From NCBI RefSeq assembly GCF_001458315.1, contig NZ_CYRX01000011.1, forward strand, positions 62,001 through 126,000: DNA of 64,000 nt. The letters run 5' to 3'. The stretch is from Thalassobacter stenotrophicus. GTDB lineage: Bacteria; Pseudomonadota; Alphaproteobacteria; Rhodobacterales; Rhodobacteraceae. Positions 9,411 to 18,668 of this stretch are shown here, piece after piece. Below the pieces are notes generated by a model, which did not search any database, was not told the origin of the DNA, and saw only the letters and a program-made list of their open reading frames with translations. The stretch's first letter is position 1, and every line of letters starts with the position of its first letter. The translations under genes and the position numbers were made by a program.

Positions 9411-10075
9411 GCGTCCCTCAAAAATGGCAATGCTTTACGAAAGTAGTCAAACCCTGTGATCGCGGTTAACGCCGCAGCGACCCACAGCAGAACCGTGCCT
9501 GCGTACCACGTCACGCTGGCGGCTTGGGCGTTCCAGATCAGCCCCAATTCATCGCTGATCTCACCGGCAAAAATGGCCTGAACCATCGCGGGGTCCATGC
9601 CAACCGTGCGTTCCAACACGTTGTGCTTAAACACGCCGGTCGCGAACAAAACCGCAAGCGCTACCATCTGAGCGGTGGTTTTCCACTTGGCCAAGTTCGT
9701 GACCTTGAGCGTGCCAGCCGTGTCACCCAAAAACTCCCGCAAGCCAGACACAAAAACCTCCCGAAAGAGGATCAGCGTCGCGGGGAGCAAAATCCAAGGG
9801 TTCATCCCGGAAAAACCCGTAATGACGCACAACGCGATCACGACCATAGCCTTGTCAGCTATGGGGTCCAGCATCGCGCCAAACTTGCTTTCTTGCTGCC
9901 ATTTGCGGGCCAAGTAGCCATCTGCCCAGTCCGTCACAGCAGCCGTGATAAACAGGATCAACGCGAACCAATCCGCCCACGGCCGATTGAAATACAGGAA
10001 CATCACCGCCACACCCGGCGCCGCAAGAAGACGCAAGAGCGTCAGGATATTGGGGATATTCAATGTCATGCGCAC
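9407..10075 (-). CDS. pgsA: CDP-diacylglycerol-glycerol-3-phosphate 3-phosphatidyltransferase
   Basis: Inner-membrane enzyme of phosphatidylglycerol synthesis, 222 residues. The CDP-alcohol phosphotransferase signature is complete: D49, D52-G53, A56-R57, G66, D70 and D74 in DWADGYLAR...GAMLDPIADK. N-terminal NIPNILTLLRL and several hydrophobic helices fit PgsA. It is 12 bases downstream of uvrC and overlaps moaD, so uvrC-pgsA-moaD-moaE probably form one operon. Confidence 0.93.
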   Translation of the reverse strand: MRMTLNIPNILTLLRLLAAPGVAVMFLYFNRPWADWFALILFITAAVTDWADGYLARKWQQESKFGAMLDPIADKAMVVIALCVITGFSGMNPWILLPATLILFREVFVSGLREFLGDTAGTLKVTNLAKWKTTAQMVALAVLFATGVFKHNVLERTVGMDPAMVQAIFAGEISDELGLIWNAQAASVTWYAGTVLLWVAAALTAITGFDYFRKALPFLRDA

Positions 10076-10087
10076 ACCTTTAGCGTG

Positions 10088-11947
10088 TCAGCCACGATCA
10101 TGGAAGAAGTCATGGATGGTTTCTGCCAAGGCACCCGAAATCCCATCGACCGCCTTTAGGTCGGCAAGGCCTGCACGCGCTACAGCCTTTGCGCTGCCAA
10201 AGTGCGCAAGCAGCGCCTTTTTGCGGCCTGGGCCTACGCCGGGCACCTCATCCAAGGGGTTGGCCATGACCGATTTGGCGCGCTTCGCCCGGTGCGTTCC
10301 GATCGCGAAACGGTGTGCTTCGTCGCGCAGACGTTGCACGAAATACAGCACGGGATCATTGTGCCGCAGCGCAAAAGGCGATGACCCGGGCCGATAGAAT
10401 TCTTCCTTGCCGGCATCCCGGTCGACACCTTTGGCGACCCCGATAAAGGGCACATCCGAGATTCCCAATTCGCCCATAATCTCTGCCACGGCACTGATCT
10501 GCCCCGCGCCGCCGTCAATAAGCAAAAGGTCCGGCCATGCTTCGCTTTGACGGTCGGGATCTTCCTTAAGCAGGCGTTTAAACCGACGGGTTAGCACTTC
10601 TTTCATCATACCGAAGTCATCACCCGGGGTCAGGTCATCCCCCTTGATATTAAACTTGCGGTACTGAGACTTAATGAAACCTTCCGTGCCGCTCACAATC
10701 ATTCCACCCACGGCGTTGGTGCCCTGAATGTGTGAGTTATCGTACACTTCAATTCGCTGCGGAGGGGACTTCAGCCCGAACGCCTCCGCCAAGCCTTTCA
10801 GCAGCTTATCCTGCGTCGCGGCCTCACTCATTTTACGCACGAGACTTTCGCGCGCGTTGCGTGTGGCGCCCGAAACAAGTTCCAGCTTTTCTCCGCGCTG
10901 GGGCACAAGGATCTCAACCTTGCGGCCCAGCTTTTCCGCAAGCGCTTCGGTCATGAGGTCTTCGTCCTCAATCCCATGCGACAGGATCAGTTGACGTGCG
11001 GGGTCTTTGGTTGCGTAGAACTGCCCCAAAAACGCCTGCATAACCTCGGCTGGGGAAACATCCGCGCCGACCCGAGGGTAGAAGTCCTGATTGCCCCAGT
11101 TTTGATTGGCGCGAATAAAGAACACCTGAACACAGGCCTGCCCCCCCTCCATGTGCAGACCGATGATGTCCGCCTCAGAGACCCCGCGCGGGTTAATGCC
11201 CTGTACCGATTGTACGTTCGTGAGCGCCTTGATCCGGTCCCGCAAAGCTGCTGCGCGCTCAAACTCCATGTCATCACTGGCAGCCTGCATTTGAGTTGCG
11301 AGCGTTTCCTGAATTTCGGTTGAGTGCCCCGACAAAAACCGCGTCGCGTCCTCTACCGACTGGGCGTATTCCGCTTTGGAAATCAAACCGACACAGGGGC
11401 CCGAACACCGCTTGATTTGATACAACAGACACGGACGAGATCGCCCCTCAAACTGGGCATTGGTACAGTTGCGCAGCAAGAACACTTTTTGCAGCTGGTT
11501 AAGCGTGCGGTTTACTGCGCCCGCACTGGCGAAAGGTCCGAAATAGGCGCCCTTCTCGGTCTTTTTGCCCCGATGCTTTTTGATCTGTGCAAAGTCGTGC
11601 GACTGACTGACCAGAATGTTCGGAAAGCTTTTGTCGTCCCGCAGCAGAACGTTGTAGCGCGGCTTGAGTTGTTTGATCAGGTTCTGCTCAAGCAACAGCG
11701 CCTCAGTTTCGGTCCGCGTCGTCAGAAACATCATCGACGTGGTTTCGCGGATCATCCGCGCAATCCGAGGTGAATGGCCCGAGGGCTTGGCATAATTGGC
11801 AACGCGCCGCTTTAGGTTGCGCGCCTTGCCGACATACAACACCCGAGATTCTGCGTCCAACATCCGGTACACACCGGGGCTGCCGTCCAGCATTTTGACC
11901 TGCTCGGCAATGTAGCTGTGCCCTGTGATTGCCTCGACTTCACTCAC
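10088..11947 (-). CDS. uvrC: Excinuclease ABC subunit C
   Basis: UvrC makes the dual incision in nucleotide excision repair with UvrA and UvrB. Seen in order: the GIY-YIG nuclease domain near the N-terminus (GVYRML...[13 protein letters not shown]), a Cys-rich [25 protein letters not shown] block, a UVR segment, the RNase H-like second nuclease domain ([13 protein letters not shown]), and C-terminal helix-hairpin-helix motifs. I chose GTG 11947 (619 residues) since an AAGGGA Shine-Dalgarno lies 8 bases before it and the short leader fits homologues; GTG 11950 and TTG 11971 are alternatives. The operon promoter must lie in the AT-rich gap upstream. Confidence 0.94.
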   Translation of the reverse strand: MSEVEAITGHSYIAEQVKMLDGSPGVYRMLDAESRVLYVGKARNLKRRVANYAKPSGHSPRIARMIRETTSMMFLTTRTETEALLLEQNLIKQLKPRYNVLLRDDKSFPNILVSQSHDFAQIKKHRGKKTEKGAYFGPFASAGAVNRTLNQLQKVFLLRNCTNAQFEGRSRPCLLYQIKRCSGPCVGLISKAEYAQSVEDATRFLSGHSTEIQETLATQMQAASDDMEFERAAALRDRIKALTNVQSVQGINPRGVSEADIIGLHMEGGQACVQVFFIRANQNWGNQDFYPRVGADVSPAEVMQAFLGQFYATKDPARQLILSHGIEDEDLMTEALAEKLGRKVEILVPQRGEKLELVSGATRNARESLVRKMSEAATQDKLLKGLAEAFGLKSPPQRIEVYDNSHIQGTNAVGGMIVSGTEGFIKSQYRKFNIKGDDLTPGDDFGMMKEVLTRRFKRLLKEDPDRQSEAWPDLLLIDGGAGQISAVAEIMGELGISDVPFIGVAKGVDRDAGKEEFYRPGSSPFALRHNDPVLYFVQRLRDEAHRFAIGTHRAKRAKSVMANPLDEVPGVGPGRKKALLAHFGSAKAVARAGLADLKAVDGISGALAETIHDFFHDRG

Positions 11948-12281
11948 CACGCGATTCCCTTTTGGCTGCAATGTTGCTGCCCCTCCTGCAAGTCATAACC
12001 TATCCACTGAAATTGTGGAAAACCTTGGGGGCAAAAAAAACATCGGTCTGAAAACATGCAGATTTTTCACTGTTCCGTTACATTGCTTAAAAATTAGGCG
12101 CGTCTATAAGTATTTGAAATCATATGTTATTATCTTATGAATTTAACCATATCCAAAGGCGCTTCACACTTCATTCACATTTCTTACTTGGCTATCGGCC
12201 CGGTGGACAAGACTGCTGCAGAAGCATGATTTTCGGCAAATATTAAGCATTTAGGCTGCTTTGCAGGCCACTTTTAAGGTT
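11948..12281. other. AT-rich intergenic region upstream of uvrC
   Basis: About 330 bases without a convincing gene, much richer in A and T than its neighbours. It must contain the promoter of the uvrC operon on the minus strand. Two divergent DnaA-box-like 9-mers (CTATCCACT at 12000-12008; TTTTCCACA read on the minus strand at 12014-12022) sit close together, but may be chance. A short imperfect hairpin (GGCTGC / GCAGGCC) lies near 12252. The 71-residue frame at 11925-12140 resembles no family I know and I do not call it. Confidence 0.5.
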
Positions 12282-13010
12282 TCACTCGACACGAACAGAC
12301 ATCAGCTGGCCGGTCACCGCAGGCGCCTGTGAAAAATAGCGCACAGCCGCTGCAACCTCGCTAAAATTCGCAAAGCCTTCCCCAGGAAATCGCTGGTCTG
12401 AGGCATGGGCCGCAAACTGGTACTGTCCGGGCCGCTGCGGGCCAAGACCGATCGCATTCACACGAATATCAGGTGCCAAATCCAGAGCCGCCGTTTTGGT
12501 AAACGCCTTTAACCCCGCCGCGGCAATCGAATGGGTCATGAAGTCTGGCGCACAATCGCTGACCCTTTGATCGATGATGTTCAGGATGAGATTCTGCGCA
12601 AATGGCTCACCATTCTGTGCACGCATGCCTTTGGGCGCCTGTTGTGCAAAACGCTGCGCAAGCCGCAGAGGTGCCCAAAGAGCCGCATCCATGCTTTGGT
12701 CCCATTCTCCGCGGGATAGAGTCATGAGTGCGTCAGGTGACAAAGGCGCGGTATTGTTGATCAGGCAGGTCAAAGGACCGCCTAGTTCGTCAGCCGCGCC
12801 CGATACGAGCGCATCAAGCTGCGCAGCATCCTGCATATCGGCTTCCATTGCGACGGCTTTACGACCGTTCGCGCGCACCTGCTCAGCCAAGTTCACAGTG
12901 GACGCAACGTCCTGAAGCGCGAGATCAAAACCTAGGTCCGCAAGAGCCAAGGCCATTGCCGCACCCAAAGGCGACGCGGCACCTGTCACAAGGGCTGCAT
13001 TTCCGATCAT
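12282..13010 (-). CDS. SDR-family protein lacking the catalytic Tyr-Lys pair
   Basis: A 242-residue short-chain dehydrogenase/reductase fold protein most like the pteridine/dihydrofolate reductase (FolM/PTR1) subgroup: nucleotide loop TGAASPLG at 9-16, LINNTAPL at 83-90, NIIDQRV at 144-150 and IRVNAIGLGP. At the place of the YxxxK active site the sequence reads H160-S-I-A-A164, so Tyr is replaced by His and Lys by Ala. It could bind a nucleotide but is unlikely to be a normal reductase. It is the last gene of the peptidase / zinc-ribbon / antiporter run, 10 bases after the antiporter stop. Confidence 0.8.
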   Translation of the reverse strand: MIGNAALVTGAASPLGAAMALALADLGFDLALQDVASTVNLAEQVRANGRKAVAMEADMQDAAQLDALVSGAADELGGPLTCLINNTAPLSPDALMTLSRGEWDQSMDAALWAPLRLAQRFAQQAPKGMRAQNGEPFAQNLILNIIDQRVSDCAPDFMTHSIAAAGLKAFTKTAALDLAPDIRVNAIGLGPQRPGQYQFAAHASDQRFPGEGFANFSEVAAAVRYFSQAPAVTGQLMSVRVE

Positions 13011-13020
13011 AGCGGGCCTC

Positions 13021-13971
13021 CTAGATCAGAACGAAGACGAGATAAACGCCGTAGATCGCAGTCAGGCCAATGCCCCAGATCCGCGTAATATCCTGACGCA
13101 TGAAGACGAACGGGATCATGATCAACGATGCAGCCAACATCACCCATAGGTCGAACCGCAAGAACTCGGGCGGAACAGGAATTGGCCCGACAAGCGTTGC
13201 GATGCCTGTGATCGCGAGCAAGTTGAACATGTTGGAGCCGATCACATTCCCAAGTGCTACGTCCGCGTGACGGCGCAGCGCAGCCATGACGGTTGTCGCA
13301 AGCTCCGGCAAAGAGGTGCCAATCGCCACAAGCGTCAGGCCAATCACAGTATCGCTAACGTTGTAGGCTTCTGCGATTGTGACAGAGCTTTTGACCAAAA
13401 GGTCCGCGCCAACCGGCAGACCGATCAGCCCAAGCACCAAATAGACAGCAATGCGCCAGCCGGGAAGGTTAGCATCCGCGCCTTCCACTTCTTCCTCCTC
13501 GGCCTCTTTCCCCGCAGCGCGGTGTGCCAGCGCCTCGCGAAAGGATCGGCCAAGAATAATGAACAGCGCCGCTAGTAAGATTAGCCCGTGTATCCACGTC
13601 AGTGCCCCTGTGAAACACAACCCGATGAACAAAACCGTTGAGGCAATCATGATCAGGTAGTCACGCCGGGAATTGCACATAGACGTGTGCATCGTTGCCA
13701 ATATCGCCGGCACGCCCAGCACCATCAAAACGTTGGCCGTGTTTGAGCCCACAACATTGCCCAGCGCGAGGCCCGGCACATCCTCAAGCACGGAGTCGAT
13801 AGCGATGAGAAGCTCCGGCGCTGATGTCCCGAAGGCGACCACGGTCAGACTAACAATCAATGCGGGCAAACCAAGCCGCAGGCTAAGGTTTACTGCGCCT
13901 TTGACCAGCGTATCGCCCGCGATCAATAGAATGACGAGGCCTAGCCCCGCCGTCAAAAACTCGACCGTCAC
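13021..13971 (-). CDS. Calcium/sodium antiporter, CaCA family (YrbG-like)
   Basis: Inner-membrane cation exchanger of 316 residues with the two inverted alpha-repeats of the CaCA superfamily: VAFGTSAPELL in the first half and VAIGTSLPELATT in the second. About ten hydrophobic segments are split by an acidic loop (KEAEEEEVEGAD) in the middle. Start GTG 13971 is chosen because it begins the first helix and lies 4 bases after the stop of the small upstream gene; the frame is open to 14133 but that extension reads through the upstream gene and looks non-membrane. Confidence 0.9.
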   Translation of the reverse strand: MTVEFLTAGLGLVILLIAGDTLVKGAVNLSLRLGLPALIVSLTVVAFGTSAPELLIAIDSVLEDVPGLALGNVVGSNTANVLMVLGVPAILATMHTSMCNSRRDYLIMIASTVLFIGLCFTGALTWIHGLILLAALFIILGRSFREALAHRAAGKEAEEEEVEGADANLPGWRIAVYLVLGLIGLPVGADLLVKSSVTIAEAYNVSDTVIGLTLVAIGTSLPELATTVMAALRRHADVALGNVIGSNMFNLLAITGIATLVGPIPVPPEFLRFDLWVMLAASLIMIPFVFMRQDITRIWGIGLTAIYGVYLVFVLI

Positions 13972-13975
13972 ACGC

Positions 13976-14164
13976 TCATCCCTTCTTGCCCCGGGTGTCG
14001 CAGGGACAGGGTGTTTTACCAACCAAAGGAGCACCGCAAGATTTGCAACGCCCGCGTCCCAGCACCTTTGGGGAAATTTTGCCGATACCGGGCACGCGCA
14101 AACGCCCGAACATGGCCAAAACGACCATGCCAACCAGAAAGAAAGTGACGATTTTTACAAGCAC
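13976..14164 (-). CDS. Small membrane-anchored zinc-ribbon-like protein
   Basis: A 62-residue predicted protein starting at GTG 14164. Residues 1-20 form one hydrophobic segment; the tail is basic and carries C-K-S-C followed by C-P-C (residues about 40-55), a layout that could bind zinc. The gene is packed between the S49 peptidase (3 bases) and the antiporter (4 bases), which argues that it is real and co-translated. I think similar small proteins sit at this place in other Rhodobacterales. Function is not known. Confidence 0.6.
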   Translation of the reverse strand: MLVKIVTFFLVGMVVLAMFGRLRVPGIGKISPKVLGRGRCKSCGAPLVGKTPCPCDTRGKKG

Positions 14165-14167
14165 AGC

Positions 14168-14965
14168 TCAGAGCCCATACCGCGCCCAAAGCGCGCGATC
14201 CTCAACAGCCCCAACAACGGCATCAAGGCTCGCCAATCCGAGGCGCTGCGCAAGTGAACGACGCTGACCGTAATTCGCAAACTTCACTTTTTCACCGTAG
14301 GTTGACTGCATCTTGTCCTCTAGATGGCCGATCCCATCGACCAATCCGACATCTACGGCTTTTTGGCCGACCCAGATTTCTCCAGTAAAAAGGTCTTTGT
14401 CCGAACTCAACTTGTCGCCGCGGCGGGCTGTGACGTGGTCAATGAAGCTTTGATGGATTTGCGACTGCAGGGATTTAAGCCGCTCAATATCTTCGGCACG
14501 TTCAGGACGAAACGGATCCAGCATAGATTTGTCTTTGCCGGCAGTGTGCACGCGCCGTTCAATCCCCTGACGCGTCATCAGCTCATGGAAACCAAAGGAC
14601 GATGAGATCACCCCGATGCTGCCCACGACAGAGCTGTCATCAATCGTGATGTCGTCTGCCGCACATGCAAGCCAGTATCCCCCCGACGCTGCGACGTCCT
14701 CGACAAAGGCATGAACCGGAAGTTTGTGTTTCGTTGCAAGGCGGCGAATATGCGCGCCGATCAGTGCGCTCTGTACAGGCGATCCGCCCGGTGAGTTAAT
14801 GATCAAAGCAACGGCTTTGGGTTTGCCTTTGCGAAAAGCCCGATCAAGCATAAGCGCCAGGCCCGCATGGTTGAGCCCGCCACGCGCGCCGGATGCAATA
14901 ATTCCTTGCAGGCGAACAACAGCGACCACGGGATCGGATTTTAGGAAGGGCACCCATTTTTTCAT
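14168..14965 (-). CDS. S49 family serine peptidase (SohB/SppA-like)
   Basis: A short, 265-residue S49 peptidase, half the size of SppA. Seen: VVRLQGIIASG near the N-terminus, the oxyanion-type INSPGGSP, the nucleophile serine in VAASGGYWLA and the basic catalytic region SIGVISSSFGF followed by TAGKDKSMLDPF. Such proteins cut signal peptide remnants or misfolded membrane proteins on the inner membrane; the N-terminus here lacks a clear hydrophobic anchor. It is first in a four-gene minus-strand run with a zinc-ribbon membrane protein, a cation antiporter and an SDR protein. Confidence 0.88.
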   Translation of the reverse strand: MKKWVPFLKSDPVVAVVRLQGIIASGARGGLNHAGLALMLDRAFRKGKPKAVALIINSPGGSPVQSALIGAHIRRLATKHKLPVHAFVEDVAASGGYWLACAADDITIDDSSVVGSIGVISSSFGFHELMTRQGIERRVHTAGKDKSMLDPFRPERAEDIERLKSLQSQIHQSFIDHVTARRGDKLSSDKDLFTGEIWVGQKAVDVGLVDGIGHLEDKMQSTYGEKVKFANYGQRRSLAQRLGLASLDAVVGAVEDRALWARYGL

Positions 14966-15076
14966 AAAATTTCATGTAGAGTGCCGAAGTAGGGGCAACA
15001 AGGTGCAGTTGCTCCGCATGACATAATTGTTGCCATGCCGGGACACTTTTTTAGCTTTAACACCCAGAAAACAGCG

Positions 15077-16180
15077 CTATCGCACGATGAATTCAGCATG
15101 CAGAGCACCGGCGGCCTTAATCGACTTAAGGATGTCGATCATGTCGCGCGGTGATACCCCCAGAGCGTTCAAGCCCGAGATCACCTCAGATAGGTTCACG
15201 CCCCCTTCGACCAGCGCCAAGCCTGGCCCTTCTTCCTCTCCAATGGCGACTTGCGTGCGCGGTACAACCATTGTCTCGCCCTCAGAAAAAGGGTTTGGCT
15301 GCACGACTGTGGGCGTCTCTTGTATCCTGAGTGTTAAGTTACCTTGGCTAACCGCGACTTGACTGATCCGAACATCACGACCCATCACGATTGTTCCGGA
15401 GGCCTGATCGACAATCACGCGTGCCCTTTGCTCAGGTGCGACGCGGACATTTTCAACGACGCTGAGAGCATGGGCCGGAGAGGCCAACTGTGTTGCATCA
15501 ATGTCCAACAGAACAGTGCCGGCATCGAGCATTTGCGCCACGGGGCGGTTAAACTCACCGTTGATGGCGGCCTCGATCCGCGCGGCCGTCGTGAAATCCG
15601 GTGACCGTAGCGCGAGACGCAACTGGCTCATCTGGCTGAAATCGAAATCAACCTCTCGCTCCACGCGGGCACCAGCGGGGATAACACCCGCCGTGGGCAC
15701 ACCCTGTACAACGCTACCCGCCTCACCGGTCGCTGACACGCCACCTGCAATGATCGTGCCTTGAGAAACCGCATAGATTTCACCGTCTGCTGCCGTTAGC
15801 GGCGTCATCACTAGCGTACCACCCAATAGGCTTTTGGCATCACCGATGGCAGAGACCGTCACATCGACGCGCCCCCCGGAGCGGGCAAAGGCAGGCAGGC
15901 TTGCGGTTACGATAACCGCCGCGACATTCTTGGGGCGAAACTGCTCTCCGGTGACGTTGACGCCCAGCCGTTCGAGAATGCCGGACATGATTTCCTCAGT
16001 GAAGGGCGCGTTCCGTAGGCCGTCGCCTGTCCCGTTGAGGCCTACCACCAAACCGTAGCCCACTAAATCGTTGCCCCGAACGCCGTCAAACTCAACCAAA
16101 TCCTTGATCCGAATTGAGTTCGCCAAGGCGGCCCCGGCAAAGCAAATTAACATCGTGAGGGCTAGGAAAATGCGTGTCAT
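15077..16180 (-). CDS. flgI: Flagellar P-ring protein
   Basis: Forms the P ring around the flagellar rod in the peptidoglycan layer. The 367-residue precursor has a signal peptide (about residues 1-20, ending GAALA) and then the family opening NSIRIKDLVEFDGVRGN, with GYGLVVGLNGTGDG shortly after and a C-terminal LNALGVSPRDMIDILKSIKAAGAL. Its start overlaps the flgL stop by four bases. It is the last gene of the flgE-flgK-flgL-flgI unit. Confidence 0.96.
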   Translation of the reverse strand: MTRIFLALTMLICFAGAALANSIRIKDLVEFDGVRGNDLVGYGLVVGLNGTGDGLRNAPFTEEIMSGILERLGVNVTGEQFRPKNVAAVIVTASLPAFARSGGRVDVTVSAIGDAKSLLGGTLVMTPLTAADGEIYAVSQGTIIAGGVSATGEAGSVVQGVPTAGVIPAGARVEREVDFDFSQMSQLRLALRSPDFTTAARIEAAINGEFNRPVAQMLDAGTVLLDIDATQLASPAHALSVVENVRVAPEQRARVIVDQASGTIVMGRDVRISQVAVSQGNLTLRIQETPTVVQPNPFSEGETMVVPRTQVAIGEEEGPGLALVEGGVNLSEVISGLNALGVSPRDMIDILKSIKAAGALHAEFIVR

Positions 16181-17184
16181 CTCAGGAAATCCGTCAAGCT
16201 GAGGCGCGAGAGACGCGCGGTAATTGTGTAAAGGCTTTCAAGGCGGGTTGTGGCGTCTTCAAGCGCAGTGGCTGTCTCAAACGGGTCGGCCGATAAAAGG
16301 TCTGATCGACTTATTTGCAGGGCTGACAACTGGGCATTGGCTCGCGTTTCAGCAATTTCGATCGCCTCTTCGGTTTGGCCGAGTTCTCCGCGCAGGTAGG
16401 TAATCTGCGTCGCACCTTCCAGCAGCTCATCGGTTGCATTTTTCATCACCATTTCCGCATCTGCGGGACCGTTTGGCAGACTCAGGTCATTCAGCAAGGC
16501 CACCTTAACGGCGGCTGCCAGCGCATCACGAATTTCGGGCCGATCTGCAGTGATATTCAGAGCGATCATATCCCTATCACCCACAAGGAACCCAGCAGAT
16601 GGTGCGGCGGTTCCATTGTAGGCCGTCGTGGTAAAATCCGCGCCATCTGCGAACCACGCATCCACCACATTGATCACGTCCTGCGCGGTTGTCTGCGCCT
16701 GGGCCAATGGGCGGATCGCATTGAGCATCTGATCCGCATCGATCACAGGCGCGGTGTCTGTGGCTTGCCCCGCAAAGAGGAAACGCCCAGCCACAGATGT
16801 ATTCAGCGCCGACACCATCGCATCGAGCGTATTCCGTCCGGTCGTTGCCATCGTGCCTGCGTTAGACTGAAGGCCCGAAGCCGAAACAGCCAGAAGGCTG
16901 CTCGAGAGCCCCTCTACCTCTTGTTGAAATAGGCCAAGGCTACCTTGCATAGTCTCGGTCGTGACACGCGCTTCGTTCGCGGCGCGCACATAGGTCTGCG
17001 CGAGGGAGATGCCGCGCTCTAGCCCTGACAGAAGGGAAAAATCGTTGCCGACAGCCTTAGACACGTCCGCTTTCAATCCTGTCGAAAGCTCGGCCGAGAG
17101 CGTCGTGATCTGTTGTTTTGTCTCAACATTTTGACGTCTTAGAAAGAGCGTCTGAGACATATCTCCAATAGACGTAAGCGCCAT
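16177..17184 (-). CDS. flgL: Flagellar hook-filament junction protein FlgL
   Basis: Second hook-filament junction protein, 335 residues, with the flagellin-like N- and C-terminal coiled-coil ends (QTLFLRRQNVETKQQITTLSAEL; ARLSRLSLTDFLR) and a variable middle. It is placed 2 bases after flgK and overlaps flgI by four bases. Placement after flgK and length make flgL rather than flagellin the best call. Confidence 0.9.
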   Translation of the reverse strand: MALTSIGDMSQTLFLRRQNVETKQQITTLSAELSTGLKADVSKAVGNDFSLLSGLERGISLAQTYVRAANEARVTTETMQGSLGLFQQEVEGLSSSLLAVSASGLQSNAGTMATTGRNTLDAMVSALNTSVAGRFLFAGQATDTAPVIDADQMLNAIRPLAQAQTTAQDVINVVDAWFADGADFTTTAYNGTAAPSAGFLVGDRDMIALNITADRPEIRDALAAAVKVALLNDLSLPNGPADAEMVMKNATDELLEGATQITYLRGELGQTEEAIEIAETRANAQLSALQISRSDLLSADPFETATALEDATTRLESLYTITARLSRLSLTDFLR

Positions 17185-17186
17185 GA

Positions 17187-18638
17187 TTATAACCTCGTCA
17201 ATGTGTCGAGCATTTCACTAATGGTCTCGATAATCCGGGCGTTAGCGGCATATGCCTGCTCAATCACCAGCAGTTGCTGCATCTCGGTATCTGTATCGAC
17301 ACCGTTTCTAAGTTCTTCGGTGCGTAGGGTCTGATTAAGGCTGGCCGCAAAGCTTTCGCGGGTTTCTTGGTCTGCCAATTCGACACTGGTCATCGACAAG
17401 AGGTCTGATGTCAGAACCGCTGCCGAGCGTAATGCGCCCGTGAACCCACCCGACACTGTGACGCGTCCTTCGGTGAGGGCGTTTGCCAAACGTTGCAGTT
17501 GGGTTGCGTCACCCACGGGCCCCTGAACGGCGGCCCCCAAACCGTCACGCAAGAGAGAGATATCACCGCCCTGGGCCGGATCGGTCAAAGGCGTGAAAGC
17601 GATGCGAGCGGCAATTCCCAATTCGAGAAGTGGATCGAAGTTTCCGCCACTGTCGGTAAAGAGCCCGGCGTCGCCCGTGGCCAATGTTGGGTCGGTGGAT
17701 GCAGATTGGAACCGCTCGATGAAATCACGCGCAACGGCATCGATCTGACCCTGAGCGGCGGGCGCAATTTCGTCACGCACTTCGAACAGGGCAGCCAAGC
17801 GACCGCCGCCAACTAAGCTGCGATCCGCAAGTGCGTCCACATCGCGACCGTTAACTGTAAGTTGTGAAAGTGCCCCGGCACCCACGCTAAGGTCTGGGGT
17901 GATCATCGCACGCGGAGAAAAGCCAAACTCCGCCACGTTGCTGCCATCCAGAAGCGCGAGACCACCTGCGGTATAAAGCGCAAGCTGACCCCGCCCACGG
18001 TCAACCTCCGTGAGCGGGATCTCTTGCGCGATTTGATCAATGACCTGTTGGCGTTGATCCTGGAGCGAGGCCGTTTCCCGACCTTGCCCCGTCATTTGGA
18101 TGATCTCTTTATTGATATCAGCCACCTGCTCTAGCGCGGCGTTCAACCGCGTAACTGTCAGGTCAATTTGAGTATCGGCGTTTTGCCGTGTCTCACCTAT
18201 CTGAGCGGAGACCGTGTTGATCTTTGTCGCCAGCCTTTGCCCCTCATTAACGATTTCCGTCAATGCTGCCGGGCTTTCAGGGCGTGACGCGGCATCAACC
18301 AACGCGGTTTCAAACCGCACCACAGAGGCCCCAAGACTGTTTGGATCCTGAGGCTGGCCAATTGCACCAGCCAGACCCCGATGGAAATCCGCCCGTGCAG
18401 ACGTCGCCTGATATTCTGCATCAGACGACCTGCGTTGTGCGAGCAGGATAGGATCAGTACTGCGTGTCACACTGACCGCGCGCACGCCCCCTCCGTTTTG
18501 CTGGCTCGTCACTTCAAGACTGCGCACAGCATAACCGGGGGTCGAGGCATTCGCGATATTCGAGGACACGATCTCGGCACGTCTGGCCGTCACATTCAGT
18601 CCTGAAATCGCTGTGGATAGAGAAGAGGAAAGGCTCAT
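17187..18638 (-). CDS. flgK: Flagellar hook-associated protein 1
   Basis: First hook-filament junction protein, 483 residues. The N-terminus has the rod/hook motif ALSGLNVTARRAEIVSSNIANASTPGY-like region (SGLNVTARRAE and SNIANASTPGY at about 13-36), and the C-terminus ends with the helical ELRNGVDTDTEMQQLLVIEQAYAANARI block shared by FlgK proteins. It lies 30 bases downstream of flgE. Confidence 0.94.
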   Translation of the reverse strand: MSLSSSLSTAISGLNVTARRAEIVSSNIANASTPGYAVRSLEVTSQQNGGGVRAVSVTRSTDPILLAQRRSSDAEYQATSARADFHRGLAGAIGQPQDPNSLGASVVRFETALVDAASRPESPAALTEIVNEGQRLATKINTVSAQIGETRQNADTQIDLTVTRLNAALEQVADINKEIIQMTGQGRETASLQDQRQQVIDQIAQEIPLTEVDRGRGQLALYTAGGLALLDGSNVAEFGFSPRAMITPDLSVGAGALSQLTVNGRDVDALADRSLVGGGRLAALFEVRDEIAPAAQGQIDAVARDFIERFQSASTDPTLATGDAGLFTDSGGNFDPLLELGIAARIAFTPLTDPAQGGDISLLRDGLGAAVQGPVGDATQLQRLANALTEGRVTVSGGFTGALRSAAVLTSDLLSMTSVELADQETRESFAASLNQTLRTEELRNGVDTDTEMQQLLVIEQAYAANARIIETISEMLDTLTRL

Positions 18639-18668
18639 TCTGCGCCTCCCTATATGAGGTTCAGTTTA

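Noticed and set aside
11925-12140. Plus-strand frame of 71 codons in the AT-rich gap
   Set aside because: No ribosome-binding site of note, overlaps the uvrC start, no recognisable features.
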